A stretch of DNA of 64,000 nt from Allomyces macrogynus ATCC 38327 (GCA_000151295.1 GG745374.1:193918-257917), one strand, 5' to 3'. Shown: positions 42,721-54,410, numbered from the stretch's first letter. The notes: generated by a model from the letters alone, not told the origin. A program made the numbers and translations.

Positions 42721-43400
42721 GTAGAATTTGCCGCGAAAATTGGCTGAACTTTTTCCAGTGAGTTTGGCGCGATGCGATGGACCAATACGGCCATGTCAAG
42801 TTTGCTTGTCAAATCAAATCGGTTGCGCATTTTGCGCTGGACAAGCTGGTCGGCCGTGCGGCATCAACTATACCTGCCATTGTGCACAATATCCGTCCAC
42901 GCATGGAAACGAGGCAAGGTGCTCAGCTTGCCACTTGCAGGCTGTACGGCCACTAATGCAGGTTGATCGAGCATGATGTGAGCAGCTGGACTTAGATGCT
43001 CAACTAGATGCGCGTCTTTGCGATAATGCCCGCATGAGACAATGACGGTGCTCCACACAAGCTGCCGAAACACAGCAACCTGGTTTGAGGAGGAGGTGGA
43101 CTAACACTTTCGTGAGCGTGTTGGTCTTGATTGTCGTAAACCTTGATGGGGACATAAAGAGGTAGCTGGTGAACAGGCTGAATTGACCTTGGTGGACGCA
43201 GTTCTGTTGAGCCGCGTCCATTCACGTCGGTTCACCTCCGTCGTGACAACGCTCATCCCGCAATCGAACTGTAAACCATCATGTGCATCCATCCCCATCT
43301 CCGGAACGGTTTATTCCACGCAACTGCAAGCCCTGCGCAATAAATGGAGTCCCTCCCCCCCCCCCCCTACCCCCCATCTCACCACCGCCGCTGCCATCCA
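42721..43400. other. Gene-poor region before the Iml2/TTC39 gene
   Basis: No gene recognised. Contains the 3' flank of the Iml2-like gene, including a C13 run at 43355-43367. Confidence 0.4.
43355..43367. repeat. C13 homopolymer near the Iml2/TTC39 3' end
   Basis: Thirteen C about 35 bp downstream of the gene's stop codon (gene on minus strand). Confidence 0.9.
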
Positions 43401-45975
43401 TCACAAATCGGCCGGCAACATCCCCGCGACATCCTGCTTCGTCAACTCCTTGCGCAAATCCAATGCGTCGCCCAACGCCGCCCATTCGTCGAGCTGCAGC
43501 GTCGCCAAATGAATGCGCAGCGCCAACCTACACGGCGCACCGAAACCCATCAGTCCAAATCGCCGGCCCCACCCGATGACCGCCAACGTACCGAAATTCG
43601 AAATTAAACTCGGTCGCCTTGCCCGCGCGTCCCAACCACTTGCGCCCCCTGGCCAGCACCTCCGCCACGGCCTCCCCATTCTCTGCGCCAACCGCGACCT
43701 CCAGCACCGCGCGGTGGTAGGCCGCGAACGGCGGGACCCACGATTCCGAAGCCACGGTCAGGTCCTCGAGCACGTACTCGAGCGACCGCGTGGCCGCCAC
43801 CGTATCCCCGAGCGCCTTCTCGATCGCGGCGAGGATCAGGTGCTGCACGGCGAGCGCGTCGTGGTCGGCGTCGCCCTGCGCGGCGAGTTGATCGAGGGTC
43901 GCGAGAACCGTCGCGCGGCAGGTGGCGAGGTCCGGGCAGGACATCATCGGGTAGGCGTTCCAGATGAGCAGCAGTTCTGCGAATTTCCACCAAGTGAGTC
44001 CAAGCGGCGAGCGCGAGCGGAGAGCAATGGACGTACCGAGGCCCGGGTTATACATATTGAACGCGTCCCGCCCCGCGTACAACTCGACCTTGCGCAAAAT
44101 ATACTGCTCCACGGAAATCACGCGCCCGCCGTACTTGCGTACCACCTTTGCCGGCGCGCGCTCCATGCACGCCCGCGCCCCCGTCACATCACCGGCCATC
44201 GCGCGGCACGCGCCCTCGGCAAACACGAAGAACGCCGGCGACCAGTAGGCCCTCTTCCCAAGGTCCGCAAATACGGCTGCCGCACGATCCCACTGCAGCC
44301 GCATCATGGCATTGATGCCTTGCTCGTAGGCGCAGAGCAGCGCGAGTTCCGGCCAGAGGGATTGCGCGGTGTAGGCGCGGTCGAGGTACAGGTCGGCTTC
44401 GGGGAGCAGGCCGGCGGTGCGCAGCGCACGCGCGAGCATGAGCAGGTGGAACGGCGAGGACGGGAATTTGCGCACCCAGGGAAGGAGTTCCCGGAGAGCG
44501 ACGGGGACCATGGACGGGCCGAGGAGTTCGGGGGCGAATGACGAGTGGATCGCGTTGTACCCGGACATGCTGTTTTCGTCGAAGAGTGGTTCGGTGAGTG
44601 GGATGGAATTGTGGGGTACGGGGGGAGGAGGAGGGTGGAGGGGGGTACGGACAAGAGCGACGCGACGACGGCGCGTGCGCCGTTCGTCGCGCTGGCGGCG
44701 CGCAGCAGGTCGAACCCGAGCTGCTTGTTGCCCTTGACGCCCTGGAGAACGACGGCAATGGCGTTAGGTCAGATACGCGCAAGTCGAGCGGGCGCGAAAC
44801 GAAGTGAATGAGTGCGCGTACCAGGATCGCAATCACCTTGAGCACCTTGGCCGGCAAGATCGAGAGGCCCATGTTGATCCCGCCGATCCTACACGCGCGT
44901 CGAAAATCGTCAGCTTCGCGCGCTCCCCCGCCGCCAGCCTCGCAATACGTACCCAAACAACACCCCGGACCGCGTATGCAAATCGATCCGCTTCTCGACC
45001 TCACCCTCCTTCACGCCCTTATTGTACTGCGCCCACGCCTGCGAGTAACTCTTTTGCGCCTTGCGCAAACACAGACCCGACCGGACCATGCCGAGAATCG
45101 ATTCCTGGAACAGGTGCAGCGTCGATGACAGGAGTGCCGCCTCGGCGCGAATTACGGTCGACCGCATCTGGCCCGGTGCGAGTGGCGCCGAGTCGGACAG
45201 GCCCGTGGACTGCGCGAGAAACGAGGCGCCGCCGCGAATCCATTGCCCGAGTTTGGACCCGGTGGGTTTGGGCGTGGCGAGCTTGTATTGTGTCGAGGCG
45301 AGCGCTTCGGCGCGTTGCAAGGTGGACAGGGCGGCTTGGATCGCGTCGGGGTCGAAGGTGGTGAGGGCTGTCGTGCAGATCGCGCGGGACGGGTGGGTGA
45401 GGGTGGAGATGACGCGTAGGTTGATTGAAAGGAAGAAAGGTACCCTTGAGAATGGCAAACAGGCCGTCGGCAAGCGCAAACAGCGCGTCCTCGGCGGATT
45501 TCTTGCGCATGATGGCGTGCGCCGCGTCAAACTGGTTTTGGAAAAACAGGTCGATCTGGAACCGCGTCGCGTCGCAATGGGTCCTTGTTAACAACACGGT
45601 TCATTCCCCACCTACCCCCCCCCCCCCCCCATCGACCATCACAACACGCACCCCAACGAGCACCTCGGCATCGTGCTGCTCGAGCTGCTGGACCGAGAGC
45701 GCGCCAATGTCCTCGACGCGCGCTTCTTCATCTTGCGTCAGCTGCATGCTGCCGACGCCAGAGGCGGCATCGTCGTCCTCGTCAGTAATCGGGAAGGTGG
45801 CGGCCAAATCGTCGGCGTTGGCCTGGCCGATGCGGTTGGCGAGCTGCTCGTCGAGCGGCAGGTCGCTTGCTGCGGTGCGGGGCGGCGTTGTCGGGCGGCT
45901 CCTGCGGGTTCGGGTGCGGAGTGGGGCCGGGTCAGCCTTGACGGGTGGAGCGGCGGCGCGCCGTGTAGCATGCAT
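43401..45975 (-). CDS. Iml2/TTC39-family tetratricopeptide protein
   Basis: Seven exons: 45975-45664, 45555-45444, 45367-44953, 44888-44822, 44741-44653, 44569-43592 and 43527-43401 (introns 64-108 bp), joining to 699 aa in frame. Family pattern: FFQNQFDAAHAIMRKKSAED, ALFALADGLFAILKALTTFD, an AQYNKGVKEGEVEKRIDLHT helix, FGIGGINMGLSILPAKVLKV, GNKQLGFDLLRAA, then a C-terminal TPR array (HLLMLARALRTAGLLPEADLYL, WPELALLCAYEQGINAMMRL) and a final helix ending KQDVAGMLPADL. In yeast, Iml2 helps clear inclusion bodies at lipid droplets; the animal TTC39 proteins affect lipid metabolism. The function here is inferred by family only. The N-terminal 100 residues are acidic and low complexity. The first intron (45663-45556) contains a 15-nt G run on the sense strand. 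Confidence 0.85.
45616..45630. repeat. C15 homopolymer in the first intron of the Iml2/TTC39 gene
   Basis: On the sense (minus) strand this is a G run inside the 108-bp intron 45663-45556. Confidence 0.9.
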
Positions 45976-46125
45976 TATCGAGCAGCATTGGGATCATCAA
46001 GACGGTGGTACATGTTGGTGCTGGTGTTGGTGTTGGGTTGGCAAAGAGGTTGAGCTAAGTCGTTACCAAGCCCCGTCGCGGGGGCGAAACCGTCGAACCG
46101 GTCGACTTTGGTTTGCAAGCGGGTG

Positions 46126-47011
46126 NNNNNNNNNNNNNNNNNNNNNNNNNNNNNNNNNNNNNNNNNNNNNNNNNNNNNNNNNNNNNNNNNNNNNNNNNNN
46201 NNNNNNNNNNNNNNNNNNNNNNNNNNNNNNNNNNNNNNNNNNNNNNNNNNNNNNNNNNNNNNNNNNNNNNNNNNNNNNNNNNNNNNNNNNNNNNNNNNNN
46301 NNNNNNNNNNNNNNNNNNNNNNNNNNNNNNNNNNNNNNNNNNNNNNNNNNNNNNNNNNNNNNNNNNNNNNNNNNNNNNNNNNNNNNNNNNNNNNNNNNNN
46401 NNNNNNNNNNNNNNNNNNNNNNNNNNNNNNNNNNNNNNNNNNNNNNNNNNNNNNNNNNNNNNNNNNNNNNNNNNNNNNNNNNNNNNNNNNNNNNNNNNNN
46501 NNNNNNNNNNNNNNNNNNNNNNNNNNNNNNNNNNNNNNNNNNNNNNNNNNNNNNNNNNNNNNNNNNNNNNNNNNNNNNNNNNNNNNNNNNNNNNNNNNNN
46601 NNNNNNNNNNNNNNNNNNNNNNNNNNNNNNNNNNNNNNNNNNNNNNNNNNNNNNNNNNNNNNNNNNNNNNNNNNNNNNNNNNNNNNNNNNNNNNNNNNNN
46701 NNNNNNNNNNNNNNNNNNNNNNNNNNNNNNNNNNNNNNNNNNNNNNNNNNNNNNNNNNNNNNNNNNNNNNNNNNNNNNNNNNNNNNNNNNNNNNNNNNNN
46801 NNNNNNNNNNNNNNNNNNNNNNNNNNNNNNNNNNNNNNNNNNNNNNNNNNNNNNNNNNNNNNNNNNNNNNNNNNNNNNNNNNNNNNNNNNNNNNNNNNNN
46901 NNNNNNNNNNNNNNNNNNNNNNNNNNNNNNNNNNNNNNNNNNNNNNNNNNNNNNNNNNNNNNNNNNNNNNNNNNNNNNNNNNNNNNNNNNNNNNNNNNNN
47001 NNNNNNNNNNN
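46126..47011. other. Assembly gap (886 N)
   Basis: Unsequenced bases. Sequence on either side cannot be assumed contiguous. Any frame reported through it is meaningless. Confidence 1.
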
Positions 47012-47264
47012 TCTCGCACTGCGACGACGGGGTCGACGTGCACGGGAGCACGCGGCCGCCTGCCGTCGTCCGTCGCGTGTCCTGGAGCTGACGTGCAGCA
47101 CGCTGCCCAGTTCGGATCAACGCCCTCCCCGCAAGTCCCGCCAAGCGCCAGCCCGCCCCCGCGCGGCACCATGGCCCGCCCCGCCAGCAGCGGCGACGCT
47201 GTTTTCGCGGCGCGTGCCGACTCGCCGCTGACGAGCCGCGACCCCGACGTGACCGCGAACGCAC

Positions 47265-47316
<52 letters not shown>

Positions 47317-47491
47317 CCGCTCGCACGAGGGCGGTCGCGGCTCGTCAGCGCGGGCGGCGCGTGGGGTGAGGGGCGGAGCCAAGGCGGTGCTGGAGGGGAT
47401 GAGGGAGTATGTCGAGGGAAAAGGCGAGGTGTGGGGGGAAGTGTGTGTGCGGATGATGGAGATGAGAGACGAGATGGTGACGCGCTTATAA
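47012..47491 (+). CDS. Possible 3' end of a plus-strand gene emerging from the gap
   Basis: An open frame leaves the gap and runs to a stop at 47489-47491. It is Pro/Ser/Arg-rich, then has a run of about 18 Thr encoded by (ACG)n, then a helical-looking end (GGAKAVLEGMREYVEGKGEV, then MMEMRDEMVTRL). The last 40 residues look like real protein. The 5' part and the family are unknown, and the frame could also be chance in GC-rich DNA. Confidence 0.3.
47265..47317. repeat. (ACG)n trinucleotide repeat
   Basis: About 17-18 perfect ACG/GAC units. In the plus-strand frame this would encode poly-Thr; other frames give Asp or Arg. Confidence 0.95.
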
Positions 47492-48159
47492 TGTGCGGTG
47501 CCATGTTATTGCGTGGACGGTGACATGGTGCAATTGGTCTGGAACCCTCCCGATCGGCGCTGCGACGTCGGGGATGGTGGCCGCTGCCCCCACGAACTGC
47601 GACGGCCCGTGCGCATGACGCTGACGCCCCGTCGTGGCGGATTCAAAGGTCAAGCCCGTGGGCGGCGTGCAAGGCGTATGGGTACCTGAGCTCGTTGCTT
47701 GTCATGGTGGGGGAAAGTTTCTGATGCGAGAATGGAGAGTGGAGAGCAACGTGATCTCAAATCTCGCGGAATAGAATACCTCCCATCATCATGGGCTTGC
47801 GGAGATGACGAGGACGACGTTGGTTGATCTTCGATATCACAGCGACAGTGCAAGCCGCAGTTTCCTCATATCACTCATATCATTGGCAATTGTTTGATCA
47901 AGTATCAGCACGACTTGCTCCGTTTCAAGCCAATGTCTCATGGAGAATGCCGCGCAACTACTGAGCATCTGGAAGCCTGCAATCCACGATGGTGTAGTGA
48001 AACCGAATCCCAAAGTGACTGCTGACCCGCTGTCAGATGTGGAGAATGGAGATCTCGATGGAATGGCGCTCTTTCACGATCAGGTCGAAATATCAACGCA
48101 GTTACTGTCAAATGAACTAATTCTGTGGTCAATGTCATGTGAGCACCGACTGCCCTCAC
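47492..48159. other. Intergenic region
   Basis: No gene recognised. AT content rises around 47700-48120. The sequence leads into the relic at 48160. Confidence 0.4.
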
Positions 48160-48420
48160 ATCTTTGCGTCGTCTACCACACAGTATTTCCTGCGCCCTGC
48201 CCGAACTCCACCACCGGTCCTGGCGGCGCGACGCGTCCTGCACGTTCGACTGCCGCGACGAACGGCCCGTCGTGCGAGTACTGGATCGATGACACGCGCC
48301 TCGCGTGCAGTCGCAACGAGTGGCACAGCTTGTTGTGCCTGACGGCTGTGCCGTGGCTTGGGCCCACCACGGTCGATGGTGGTCGCTCGTGCGAGTGCGA
48401 CACGCATGGCGGCCGTTGAC
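48160..48420 (+). pseudogene. Frameshifted relic of the lectin-like family's Cys-rich end
   Basis: One frame reads SISCALPELHHRSW, then ASCTFDCRDE. The following sequence continues the homology only in another frame: CEYWIDDTRLACSRNEW, then LCLTAVPWLGPTT and RSCEC. These match, in order, AISNALPELSGRC, GTCRFDCPD, EAWIDGTRLACG and CVTAAPSLGPIN in the minus-strand gene at 38921-40198. The switch of frame near 48260 and the lack of a recognisable 5' part indicate a broken copy on the opposite strand, about 8 kb away. A sequencing indel is the alternative for the frameshift. Confidence 0.6.
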
Positions 48421-49256
48421 GCCTGCTTCCTTCAGCGGCGCTGGCTGCCGGCCGCTGTGGACTCTTGCTGTCGCTCGCGTCGTTCATTCCTCGTTCGTCG
48501 CGTGGTGGCGCGCGGGCATTGAGCACTCACCACCGGCAAAGACCGATGTGGTGGGGGGCTGGGCCCTGCCTCGCGCGCAAGCACTCTCCACTCGACGACG
48601 CGGCGGTCCCAGGACCAGCAACGCGCCACTAGCTCGACCATGGCCTGATTCATGCAGCGGAACACCTGAACGCGCGAGTCTCGCCATTGTGGCCGTCACC
48701 ACAGAACATGGCATGGGGACACGACACGCGGTCGCGATGAAGAGGAGGATGGGGAAAGCGTCGGGGTTGAAGCCTGCTCCACCGGTCACTGGTGGGAACA
48801 GGTCGCCGCCAACAAGTCGTCGGGGAGAGCAACGTGGGGGTATCGCAACTTCCAGTCTGGATGGCAAGTGAAGGCACCGTTATCATATTCACGACCGTAA
48901 ACAAAAGGAAAACGAGCAAAGCAAGGCCGCAATCCCGAAGCGCGCGCGCAGGGAGAGCGAGAGAGAACCGGAGGGGACGACGAGCGAAGGGAATGAAAGC
49001 CGGCATGCGGCACGGAGACGGCCGGCGACCGACGGCCGCGATCGACACCAGCAGGGGGAAAGACAGAGACCAAAACCACGACCCAAGCAAGAGGCAAATG
49101 GAACAAGTATAAACCAATCAAGCGACCAACGCGAGCACGGACACAACACGACGCGCACGGCATGGCGGCGGCAACCCGACAACCCACACGCGCACACCAA
49201 ACAAGCGATCCGGACACGAAGCGCGACACCAACACCAACGAGCATCGACAGCGCGC
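48421..49256. other. Intergenic region
   Basis: Between the relic and the 3' end of RNR2. The last 350 bp is purine-rich on the plus strand, which would be the pyrimidine-rich 3' flank of RNR2. No gene seen. Confidence 0.4.
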
Positions 49257-50765
49257 TTAGAAGTCCTCGTCGAGCGAGAACTGGTGCGCGGCCGGGCCGT
49301 TCATGACGTTGGCCTTCTGGTACTCGCCGACCTTCTTCTCAAAGAAGTTGGTCTTGCCCTGCAGCGAGATCATTTCCATGAAGTCGAACGGGTTCTCGGC
49401 GTGGTAGACCTTGGGGCACCCGAGCGCGACCAGCAGTCGGTCAGCGACAAACTCGATATACTTGGCCATGAGCAAGTTGTTCATGCCAATCAGCGCAACG
49501 GGCAGCGCCTCAGTCAAGAACGCCTGCTCGATCGTGACGGCCTCCTTGATGATCGTGGTCACGGTCGACACGGCGGGCTTGTGTTGCAAGTGCGAGAAGA
49601 GCAGGCACGCGAAATCGCAGTGCAGCCCCTCGTCGCGCGAAATCAGCTCGTTCGAGAACGTCAAACCCGGCATGAGCCCGCGCTTCTTGAGCCAGAAAAT
49701 CGCGGCAAACGCGCCCGAGAAGAAGATGCCCTCGACCGCGGCAAATGCGACGAGCCGTTCGGCAAACGAGGTGCTGCGGTCCTCGATCCAACGGCACGCC
49801 CAGTCGGCCTTCTTTTGGATGCACGGGATCGTCTCGAGCGCGTTGAAGAGGTAATTGCGGCGCTGCGGGTCACGAATGTAGGTGTCGATCAGGAGCGAGT
49901 ACATTTCCGAGTGAATGTTCTCGATCATGATTTGGAACCCATAAAAGCAGCGCGCCTCGGGCACCTGCACTTCCTGCGAGAACCGCTCGACGAGGTTTTC
50001 GTTGACGATGCCGTCGGACGCCGCAAAGAAGGCGAGCACGTGCGAGATGAAGTGCCGCTCGTCGTCGGTCAATTTCGTGTCCCAGTCGTTCTGGTCCTTG
50101 CCGAGATCCACTTCCTCGGCGGTCCAGAAACTGGCCTCGGCCTTCTTGTACATTTGCCAAATGTCGGTGTACTGGATCGGGAAGAGCACAAAGCGCGACT
50201 TGTTTTCCTTGAGCAAGGGCTCAGTCAGTTCTTGCGGCGACAGGAACGTGCGCACGGGGCGCGACGTCGGCAGGTCGGCGGGCGCTGAGTGCGTGGTCGA
50301 GTTGGCGGGAGCAGCAGCAGTGGCGGGCGAGGCGAGCGGCATCTCCGTGTCGGCATTGGACTTCTTGGCCGAGTCGACGCCGAGCGCTGCCATGTCCTTT
50401 GCAATGGCCGCTGACCGCGGCGTCGGGTTCTGGTCGTGCGTCGGTGCCGGTGCGAGCTGGTCGGTGGGCGTCGACGACGGCAGGACGACGGGCGTCGGTG
50501 GAGCCAAGCTCGGTGCGGCAGGTGCCGGTGAGCGAGCAGCTGCCGACGCAGCGGCCGAGCGCGGCGTGGCCGCGACGGACGGCGACGAGGAAGAGGCAGT
50601 GGGGGCAGGAGCAACAGTAGAGCGAGCGGGCGTCGGCGGAACGGCGCCGTTGCGCGCAGAATTGGCGGTGGTGCGGACGGGCGACGTTGCCGCGGCAGCC
50701 GCGCTCGGCGTCGTGCCGTTGGCGGCGGCGGCAGCGGCGCGCGTGCGGCGGGCGGGTGTGGTCAT
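49257..50765 (-). CDS. RNR2: Ribonucleoside-diphosphate reductase small subunit
   Basis: The R2 subunit of class I ribonucleotide reductase. It holds the diiron-tyrosyl radical that drives deoxyribonucleotide synthesis with the large subunit. A single-exon frame of 502 aa. The core from about residue 175 contains [36 protein letters not shown] (first iron-ligand Asp), [20 protein letters not shown] (Glu), [20 protein letters not shown] (Glu, His and the radical Tyr in SEMYSLL) and [12 protein letters not shown] (Glu, His). The C-terminus ends FSLDEDF, the peptide that docks on the large subunit. Unusual is an N-terminal extension of about 170 residues made almost only of Ala, Pro, Ser and Thr. 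The start at ATG 50765 ([11 protein letters not shown]) is the first plausible Met; earlier codons are not gene-like. Confidence 0.96.
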   Translation of the reverse strand: MTTPARRTRAAAAAANGTTPSAAAAATSPVRTTANSARNGAVPPTPARSTVAPAPTASSSSPSVAATPRSAAASAAARSPAPAAPSLAPPTPVVLPSSTPTDQLAPAPTHDQNPTPRSAAIAKDMAALGVDSAKKSNADTEMPLASPATAAAPANSTTHSAPADLPTSRPVRTFLSPQELTEPLLKENKSRFVLFPIQYTDIWQMYKKAEASFWTAEEVDLGKDQNDWDTKLTDDERHFISHVLAFFAASDGIVNENLVERFSQEVQVPEARCFYGFQIMIENIHSEMYSLLIDTYIRDPQRRNYLFNALETIPCIQKKADWACRWIEDRSTSFAERLVAFAAVEGIFFSGAFAAIFWLKKRGLMPGLTFSNELISRDEGLHCDFACLLFSHLQHKPAVSTVTTIIKEAVTIEQAFLTEALPVALIGMNNLLMAKYIEFVADRLLVALGCPKVYHAENPFDFMEMISLQGKTNFFEKKVGEYQKANVMNGPAAHQFSLDEDF

Positions 50766-51382
50766 GGTGGACGGAGCAAGCGAGCGCGGGCGAGTGCGGC
50801 CGGTGCAGGAGCGTGCGGGAGCGAGGACGAGAGCGGGCAGCTTAACGACGACGAACGAAAGGAACGAAGGACGGGCGGCGAGAGCAATCGGAGTGGGACT
50901 CCCCGTCCTGACGACGGCAGACAGCTGCCAGCGACGGCGCGTCTTCTCTTGTCGATGCCTCGTGTTCGCGTGATTATGAAATGCCGTCGAAAACGATGCG
51001 GCCGTGCGACCATCGCCTCCCATCCCGCACGGAAACCCGCACAAGGGGCCCTCGAAAAGCACACTCTTGTCTCATCTGTGCCAGAATGGTTTCCAGATTG
51101 CTTCCCGCGCGCTCTCCACCGCAAGACGCCGGCACGTGTCGCTTCGTGCGCACGGGAGACGGCGTCACCCGCGCCCCGTTCGCGGTCCTCCCTTGCTCCG
51201 GGGGTGCTTTGCTTGCTCCACCACACCACGGCTTGCCCGTCCGCAACGCTGCCGTGCTCGGATCGTTGCCGCCGCCCATCGATCGCGACCCAACTGGCGG
51301 CATAGCCTGTGAACCACGCCCCTTGAGCACACGCTCCGCCCGATTCCCGGCCTGCCCACTGGCACCCGAAGGCCCAGCCACC
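50766..51382. promoter_or_regulatory. Divergent promoter region between RNR2 and the Maf-like gene
   Basis: 617 bp separate the two start codons, so both promoters must lie here. Both products act on nucleotide pools, so shared control is plausible but not shown. No consensus cell-cycle box (such as ACGCGT) was picked out with confidence. Confidence 0.4.
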
Positions 51383-52178
51383 ATGACCGCGACTTCCGCT
51401 CCAGCATCGACAGCAACGGCCCCAGCTGCTCCGACTCCCCAGCTCGACCCGGCCCGCGTCGCGCACGCGCTGCCGCTGACGCTCGTTCTCGGGTCCACCA
51501 GTCGCGCGCGGCGCGCCCTGCTCGCCTCGCTCATCCCGCCCACGCACAAGGACCGCATCCGCATCGAATTCACGGCGCCTCCCGACTCGCTCGATGAACG
51601 CGCCGTCGCTGCCGACCACCGCGCCGCGCACCGCGCGCACGACCTGACGCTGGCCGTTGCGCATGCCAAGGCCGATGCGCTGTTGGATTCCGCTTCGCTC
51701 GCCCAAACGGGGACTGCAATCCTGCTCACGGCCGACCAGGTCACCGTCTGCGCCGGTAAAGTGCGGGAAAAGCCCGAAAGCGAGCAAGAGGCGCGCGGGT
51801 ACCTCGCGGCCTATTCGGCGGGCGAGCCAGCAACGACGGTCACGGCCGTGGTCGCTACCCACTTGCCCACCAAGAAGCGGGTGGCCGGGATCGACGTGGC
51901 TACACAGCACTGGCGCGGGCCATTTCTGGCAAGTGTCGTCGAAGAGGTCATTGCTAAGGGCGATGTGATGCATTGCTGCGGCGGGTTCATGATCGATGAA
52001 CGTACGCTGTTTCGGTGTCGCGCGGATCGACTTGGAAGGTCTTTGACTGACGCTCCCATTTCGTGTAGCTCTCCTGATGTCATACCTCGGCCAGCGCGAC
52101 GGCGACGGCGACTCGATCATGGGCATGCCGCTCGCGCTCACGAAGTCGCTCATCGAGCAGCTCCTTGATTTTGATTGA
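51383..52178 (+). CDS. Maf-like nucleoside triphosphate pyrophosphatase
   Basis: Maf/HAM1-like house-cleaning enzyme that hydrolyses non-canonical or modified NTPs to NMP and pyrophosphate. Two exons, 51383-52001 and 52069-52178 (67-bp intron), giving 242 aa. Motifs: LTLVLGSTSRARRALLASL (substrate/phosphate loop, with the STSRAR in place of the common SASPRR), ILLTADQVTVCAGKVREKP (the ADTVV-type catalytic Asp region), GDVMHCCGGFMIDEP across the splice, and DGDSIMGMPLALTKSLIEQL at the end. The N-terminal 25 residues are Ala/Thr/Pro-rich. An in-frame upstream ATG at 50981 exists but the added sequence is not conserved-looking. Confidence 0.9.
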
Positions 52179-52576
52179 TCCATGAAGTTCATTTTTGCCC
52201 CTGATTCATAGAAAGGTGACCGACCTGCAGCCAGGTAGAGCCAGGCCAGCCATCAACGTTCAACGACTGTTTGGGCCAACAAGGTATCACCACCGCCACC
52301 GTTACCGCCCCGTCCAAACACTTTTGGCCCGGCGTCTCCGTTTTTTTGCCAACATCAAGGGATGAACCTTGCGCCACTGTGCTGCCAGGGAGATGGCATA
52401 CAAGCTGGCATTGGCCAATAATGAAGCAAGAAATGCCAGTCCCAGGAGCCATCATCCTTCTCGCCTCCAATCGCGTCAGGTGGAAAGAATGACGCTATAG
52501 AGAAGATGAGGGAAGAAAATAAAAATCACGCAAGAAGCTTGAACGACGAGCCATGACCACAAAGAAAGTCAAGACG
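52179..52576. other. Intergenic region
   Basis: 3' flank of the Maf-like gene up to the left copy of the 26-bp direct repeat. No gene seen. Confidence 0.4.
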
Positions 52577-52602
52577 ACACCAGGGTCTGAGCCTGGTCTC
52601 AC
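52577..52602. repeat. 26-bp direct repeat, left copy
   Basis: Identical over 26 bp to 56863-56888. It includes an imperfect palindrome (CCAGG...CCTGG). Confidence 0.8.
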
Positions 52603-53005
52603 ATCATGTTTGAGCATTGGACTCACATCATGTCTGGGCCTACACCCAATCAGGGCGCGTCTGGTTCAGGGTTTGTGGATCAGGTTTTCAGCTTTTTCTG
52701 TGTTGGAAAAAAGCCACCACCACTGCGTCGCATATTTCGGACCGAAAAATAAGCTACAGCGTTTTTGTGTCTGGTTTGAAAAAGCCACTTCTTGGCAACA
52801 AGCCCAAAAGCGGAAAAGCGACTCTGAGACGCTTTTTCGTGGCTTCTCCAGTGCCCTGCAGTCCTCCTTCCCCACCATCCCACCACCACCAGCACCCACC
52901 AACCACCACCAGCACCCACCCAACCACCTTGCCTGCACCCACACCATGGCCAAGTAGTCGTCGTCCACGCCCAAGAAGGCCGCCCATGGCAAGGCCACCA
53001 AGTCC

Positions 53006-54125
53006 ATGACCAGCAAGGGTAAGACCAGCAAGCCCAGCATCAATGGAGAGGCCTTGCTGATGCCAATGCCACTGCCAGCATTGCCATTGGTGCACATGCA
53101 CTGGACCGTCAAGATGGTTGAGTACTCCCTTGACAACCTCACCTGCAAGTCCCTCAGCAATGGCAACATGTACATGATTGGGCACTGCAACACAGTGGCA
53201 ACCAAGCTTGCCAAGCGGTTTGGCGTCTCAGTCACAGGCAAGCAGGTCAAGAACAAGTTTGATGGAGTGTGCCTGTCCACAGACCCCTGCCCCTGTCTCT
53301 CCTCTGATCACTCTTGTCACAGCTCAAGGCCCAGTTCACGCTCTGGTGCAAGTACTCGTGCTGCAGGAACTGGGAGTTTGAGGTCGCCAACAGCACCCTC
53401 TGGACCTCACCTGAGAACCTGACTGAGGCCATTGCAGTATGTGGTTGTCCCTTCTCAAATGCGTGTCTGTCGTCCTTGCCTGTCTATACTCATTGCCCAT
53501 GACATGTGCTGCTTGCATGTAGGCTGAGCCCAAGCTGGTGACTGTTGAGAAGGGGTTCCCCCTGCATGAAAAGTGTGAGGACCTGTGGGGCAAGTCGCTC
53601 ACCAAGGGCGCTGACGTTGAGCACCCGGCCGCCAGTGAGGACAAGGATGACTTGGACTTGGAGGCTGATGACAAGATGCTTGCTGAGGACGAGTCAGACG
53701 AGTCAGACAATGAGTGTGACTCGGACAGTGACTCAGACCATGACAACAAGTTGAAGAAGAAGCCAGTGCTGTGCAAAACCAAGGGCAAGGCTGTGGCCAA
53801 GAAGGTCGCGTCTAAGCAGCCAGACCTGGGCACCAAGATGTCCAAGAAGGACCTGGACGTGGCCCTCCAAGTCACGCTCCTGCACTCACTTGGCCCTGAC
53901 ATTGCATTGTTGCCCATCCAGTTGGCCACTGCCATGGCCAAGACCATGCACAAGCAGGCCATGGTGTGGGCTAATGACCAGCCAGAGCTTGACCTGGCCA
54001 TCTACCTCGCCATGTACATTGATGCTCACCCACATGCTGTGTCAACCCTCATGTCCCTCCAGGGTGATGAGCGCCATTGCATGTACATTGCACGCTTGGT
54101 CCTGGACCTGTCATACCTGATTTGA
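53006..54125 (+). CDS. Myb/SANT-like protein of the Harbinger element
   Basis: Three exons: 53006-53266, 53323-53436 and 53523-54125 (introns 56 and 86 bp), giving 325 aa. The N-terminal part carries a tri-helical DNA-binding-like pattern: HWTVKMVEYSL, GVSVTGKQVKNKFDGLKAQF, then LWCKYSC. The middle is highly acidic (DESDESDNECDSDSDSD), followed by a Lys-rich stretch and a helical C-terminus. In Harbinger elements the Myb-like partner brings the transposase to the nucleus and the transposon ends. Upstream in the same frame an ATG at 52947 is followed by a TAG at codon 4, then open sequence through SSSTPKKAAHGKATKS into this start, so the ancestral start may have been lost. Confidence 0.6.
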
Positions 54126-54410
54126 TGGCTTTCTTTGTTTCTCAAATATACTGCCATTCTGGCCTATTTCCTTGCATGCACCATTGGCATTCTGACCAAC
54201 ACCCCGTGAACCGTTCCACAGCCAATCTGCCTTGCTAACCTGCCATGGATTGCTGCCACCAAAAGAGGAGGTAACACTGTGAGCACATTTATCGAAACAC
54301 ACTGGGACATGAAAGGAAGACAGGGAAATGGGCAGACAGTGTGACAAACAAACAAAATGCATAATTAACAGCAGGAACCACAAAAGCAGAAAACATGAAG
54401 TGGCCACAGC

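Noticed and set aside
45975..47504. Frames of 300-700 codons running through the N gap
   Set aside because: They exist only because the unsequenced N bases contain no stop codons. Nothing can be inferred across the gap.
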